From: Streptomyces adelaidensis
GTDB lineage: Bacteria > Actinomycetota > Actinomycetes > Streptomycetales > Streptomycetaceae
Assembly (NCBI RefSeq): GCF_016598475.1
Contig: NZ_JAEMUX010000005.1
Location: 1-64,000, forward strand
Reading direction: 5' to 3'
Length of the DNA: 64,000 nucleotides
Made by a program: the position numbers and the translations under genes. Below the pieces are notes generated by a model, which saw only the letters and a program-made list of their open reading frames with translations, did not search any database and had not been told where the DNA came from. This document shows, piece by piece, positions 62,402-64,000 of this stretch. The first letter of the stretch is position 1. Every line of letters begins with the position of its first letter.

Positions 62402-63703
62402 CTAGAGAGCGCTCCCCGCTTTCCAGTCCGCCCACGACAGGTTCCAGCCGTTGAGGCCGTTGGCGGCGTCGACGGTTCGCTCGCCCGAGTTCTTCACGAT
62501 CACGACGTCGCCGAGCATCGAGCTGTCGTAGAACCGGTAGCCCGGCACCGAGTTGTCGCCCGCGCCCTTCGTGTCGCGCAGGCCGATGCAGCCGTGGCTG
62601 GCGTTGCTGTTGCCGAAGACGGACTCCGCGGCCCAGTAGTTGCCGTGGACGAAGGTGCCGGAGGTGGTCAGGCGCTGGGCGTGGGGCACGTCCTTGATGT
62701 CGTACTCGTCGCCGAGCCCGACCGTGGAGGACTCCATCCGCGTCTCCTCGAACCGCTCGCTGATCACCATGATCCCGGACCAGGTGGTGTGCTCGGCGTC
62801 GCCGCCGGTGACGGGGTACGTGGCGAGGGCCGCCCCGTCCCGTACGACGGTCATCTCCTTGGTGGCGAGGTCGACCGTGCTGATCTGCTCGCGGCCGATG
62901 TGGAAGGTGACGTCCTTGGACTGGGTGCCGTAGACGCCGTCCGCGCCCGCCACGTCCTTCAGCCGCAGCCCCAGGGTGATCGTCGTGCCGGCCGCCCAGT
63001 ACGTCTTCGGCCGGAAGTCCAGCCGGGTGTCACCGAACCAGTGCCCGACCACCTCGACGGCCGGCTCGGCGGTCACGGTGATCGCCTTCTGCACGGCGGC
63101 CTTGTCGGTGACCGCCTGGGTGAAGTCGATCGACACGGGCATGCCGACGCCGGACGTGGAGTCCGCCTCGGGGGTGAAGTAGCCGACGAAGGTGCCGGAG
63201 GGGGAGGCGGTGGTGAAGGTCGTGCTCTCGGTGTCGCCTCCCGCCGGCTCGGCGGTGACGGTGTAGGTCGTGCCCGAGTAGGGGTTGCCGCTCGAAGTCC
63301 ACTTCGTACGGGCCTCGTTGAGCGCCCCTGCCAACTCGCCGCCGTCCCCCGCGGTCACCTTCACACTCGCGAGCGTTCCGTCGGCGACGGCGACCTCGAC
63401 CGGCTCGGTGAACGCGGCGCTCTTGGTGCCGTCGGCGGGCGTGACCGTGATCTCGGCCTTCTGGGCCTTGGCGGACGTATCGGCGGCGTCCGAGCCCCCG
63501 GCCTGCGCGGAGGCGTCGGCGGAGCCGCCGCACCCGCTCAGCACGGCGGCGGCCGGCACGGCACCGAGCGCCGCGAGCACCCCGCGCCGCGACCACCTCT
63601 CCGGCCGCGCCTGCTCTCCGGACCGCTTCGATATGTACGGGACGCCCACGGCACGCCTCTCCTCGCTGATCACCAGTGCCCGTGCATCGTGCGCCGCGTT
63701 CAT
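62402..63703 (-). CDS. L,D-transpeptidase lipoprotein (Ig-like domains plus YkuD)
   Basis: 433 residues from ATG 63703; a later GTG would give a more usual signal. 'SRRGVLAALGAVPAAAVLSG' then Cys58 is a lipobox with a twin-arginine flavour. Two Ig-like domains (about 80-290, 'EITVTPADGTKSAAFTEPVE', 'GVGMPVSIDFTQAVTDKAAV') as in Ldt proteins of actinobacteria, then the YkuD domain with catalytic 'SHGCIGLRD'. Forms 3-3 cross-links in peptidoglycan outside the membrane. Confidence 0.92.
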   Translation of the reverse strand: MNAAHDARALVISEERRAVGVPYISKRSGEQARPERWSRRGVLAALGAVPAAAVLSGCGGSADASAQAGGSDAADTSAKAQKAEITVTPADGTKSAAFTEPVEVAVADGTLASVKVTAGDGGELAGALNEARTKWTSSGNPYSGTTYTVTAEPAGGDTESTTFTTASPSGTFVGYFTPEADSTSGVGMPVSIDFTQAVTDKAAVQKAITVTAEPAVEVVGHWFGDTRLDFRPKTYWAAGTTITLGLRLKDVAGADGVYGTQSKDVTFHIGREQISTVDLATKEMTVVRDGAALATYPVTGGDAEHTTWSGIMVISERFEETRMESSTVGLGDEYDIKDVPHAQRLTTSGTFVHGNYWAAESVFGNSNASHGCIGLRDTKGAGDNSVPGYRFYDSSMLGDVVIVKNSGERTVDAANGLNGWNLSWADWKAGSAL

Positions 63704-63838
63704 GGGCGGGGCCTTTGAGACGGGGGTGCGGCGGCTGAGAGTCCGGTGAGGACGGCGGCCGGGACCCCGGCGCACGCCCCCGGCGTGCCGGTGTTTTATT
63801 CGATGGCTCCGCCCGATCCCGCCCGTTACCTTCCCCTC

Positions 63839-64000
63839 ATGGCGAAGACTCACGGCACGTGCACGGACCGATTCGCTCCGGTACGCGAGGCGCTGGCGGC
63901 CTCGCTCGACGGCAAGGACGTGGGGGCCTCGGTCGCCGTCTACGTGGACGGTGAACCGGAGGTCGACCTGTGGGGCGGCCACACCGACGCGGACCGCACC
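63839..64000 (+). CDS. Start of a beta-lactamase-family serine hydrolase (cut by window end)
   Basis: 54 codons from ATG 63839, divergent from the transpeptidase: 'DRFAPVREALAASLDGKDVG', 'ASVAVYVDGEPEVDLWGGHT'. The 'AVYVDGEPEVDLWGG' segment is typical of the EstB-like class C family; the SxxK motif lies beyond the edge. Confidence 0.7.
   Translation, partial: MAKTHGTCTDRFAPVREALAASLDGKDVGASVAVYVDGEPEVDLWGGHTDADRT

Noticed and set aside
1..64000. tRNA, rRNA or riboswitch
   Set aside because: Intergenic regions were read for cloverleaf-like and known riboswitch cores; none was convincing.

Overview
The window is from an actinomycete, almost certainly Streptomyces. Base composition is about 70% G+C with strong GC bias at third codon positions. 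Genes overlap by GTGA, ATGA or TTGA, GTG and TTG starts are common, and the families present are typical of the genus (secreted GH43 and GH16 enzymes, I36 inhibitor, Scr1/DUF5753-type HTH regulators, DUF6879, OpcA, a kinase with a beta-propeller). I recall the right part (about 34.6-57.4 kb) as resembling the S. coelicolor SCO6650-SCO6663 neighbourhood. That is memory, not a search.

Layout. 0-3.4 kb: secreted GH43-AbfB enzyme (minus), a lipoprotein, an I36-type inhibitor and a tiny relic of a second inhibitor gene. 3.5-6.8 kb: a broken HTH-STAND-WD40 gene with 14 WD40 repeats. 7-8 kb: secreted NlpC/P60 hydrolase. 8.1-16.5 kb: a complete four-gene type II Wadjet anti-plasmid system (jetABCD), translationally coupled throughout. 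16.6-20.2 kb: a damaged gene, small membrane and lipoproteins, and an endonuclease VII-like protein. 20.2-30.3 kb: an accessory island with two copies of a two-gene module (a His/Cys-rich VD-H/HH/CxxC protein followed by a SAM methyltransferase), a DUF6879/HTH cassette, a GntR regulator divergent from three coupled small genes, HTH relics, and an IS4-like element joined to the 5' stub of a type ISP-like restriction gene. 30.3-33.5 kb: Gfo/Idh/MocA and SDR dehydrogenases under a divergent LacI regulator. 33.5-34.6 kb: C-terminal stubs of an AraC regulator and a quinone-oxidoreductase-type gene left by a deletion through their shared promoter, next to 24-nt tandem repeats.

34.6-42.2 kb holds what I consider the most interesting system: a CDP-alcohol phosphotransferase, medium-chain dehydrogenase, a PTPS-fold protein lacking canonical catalytic residues, GT4 glycosyltransferase, methyltransferase, YbhN-like membrane protein, creatininase-family amidohydrolase and a GTP cyclohydrolase II homologue with Met120 where ordinary RibA has Tyr. 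The Met form is known to release a formamidopyrimidine (FAPy) nucleotide, and an archaeal creatininase-family enzyme (ArfB) deformylates FAPy, so a GTP-derived modified and possibly lipid- or envelope-linked product is plausible. 42.4-45.7 kb: an FAD amine oxidase and two saccharopine dehydrogenase-like genes, probably lysine-related metabolism. 45.7-50.4 kb: a beta-lactamase-family hydrolase, a large membrane protein and several broken genes. 50.7-57.4 kb: the pentose phosphate operon tkt-tal-zwf-opcA-gnd (minus strand). 57.5-64 kb: AraC regulator, GH16 beta-glucanase with CBM6 and a LacI-type operator, Ser/Thr kinase, L,D-transpeptidase and the start of a serine hydrolase.

A striking overall feature is decay: at least eleven broken or truncated genes, several with two or three independent lesions, lie between intact operons.
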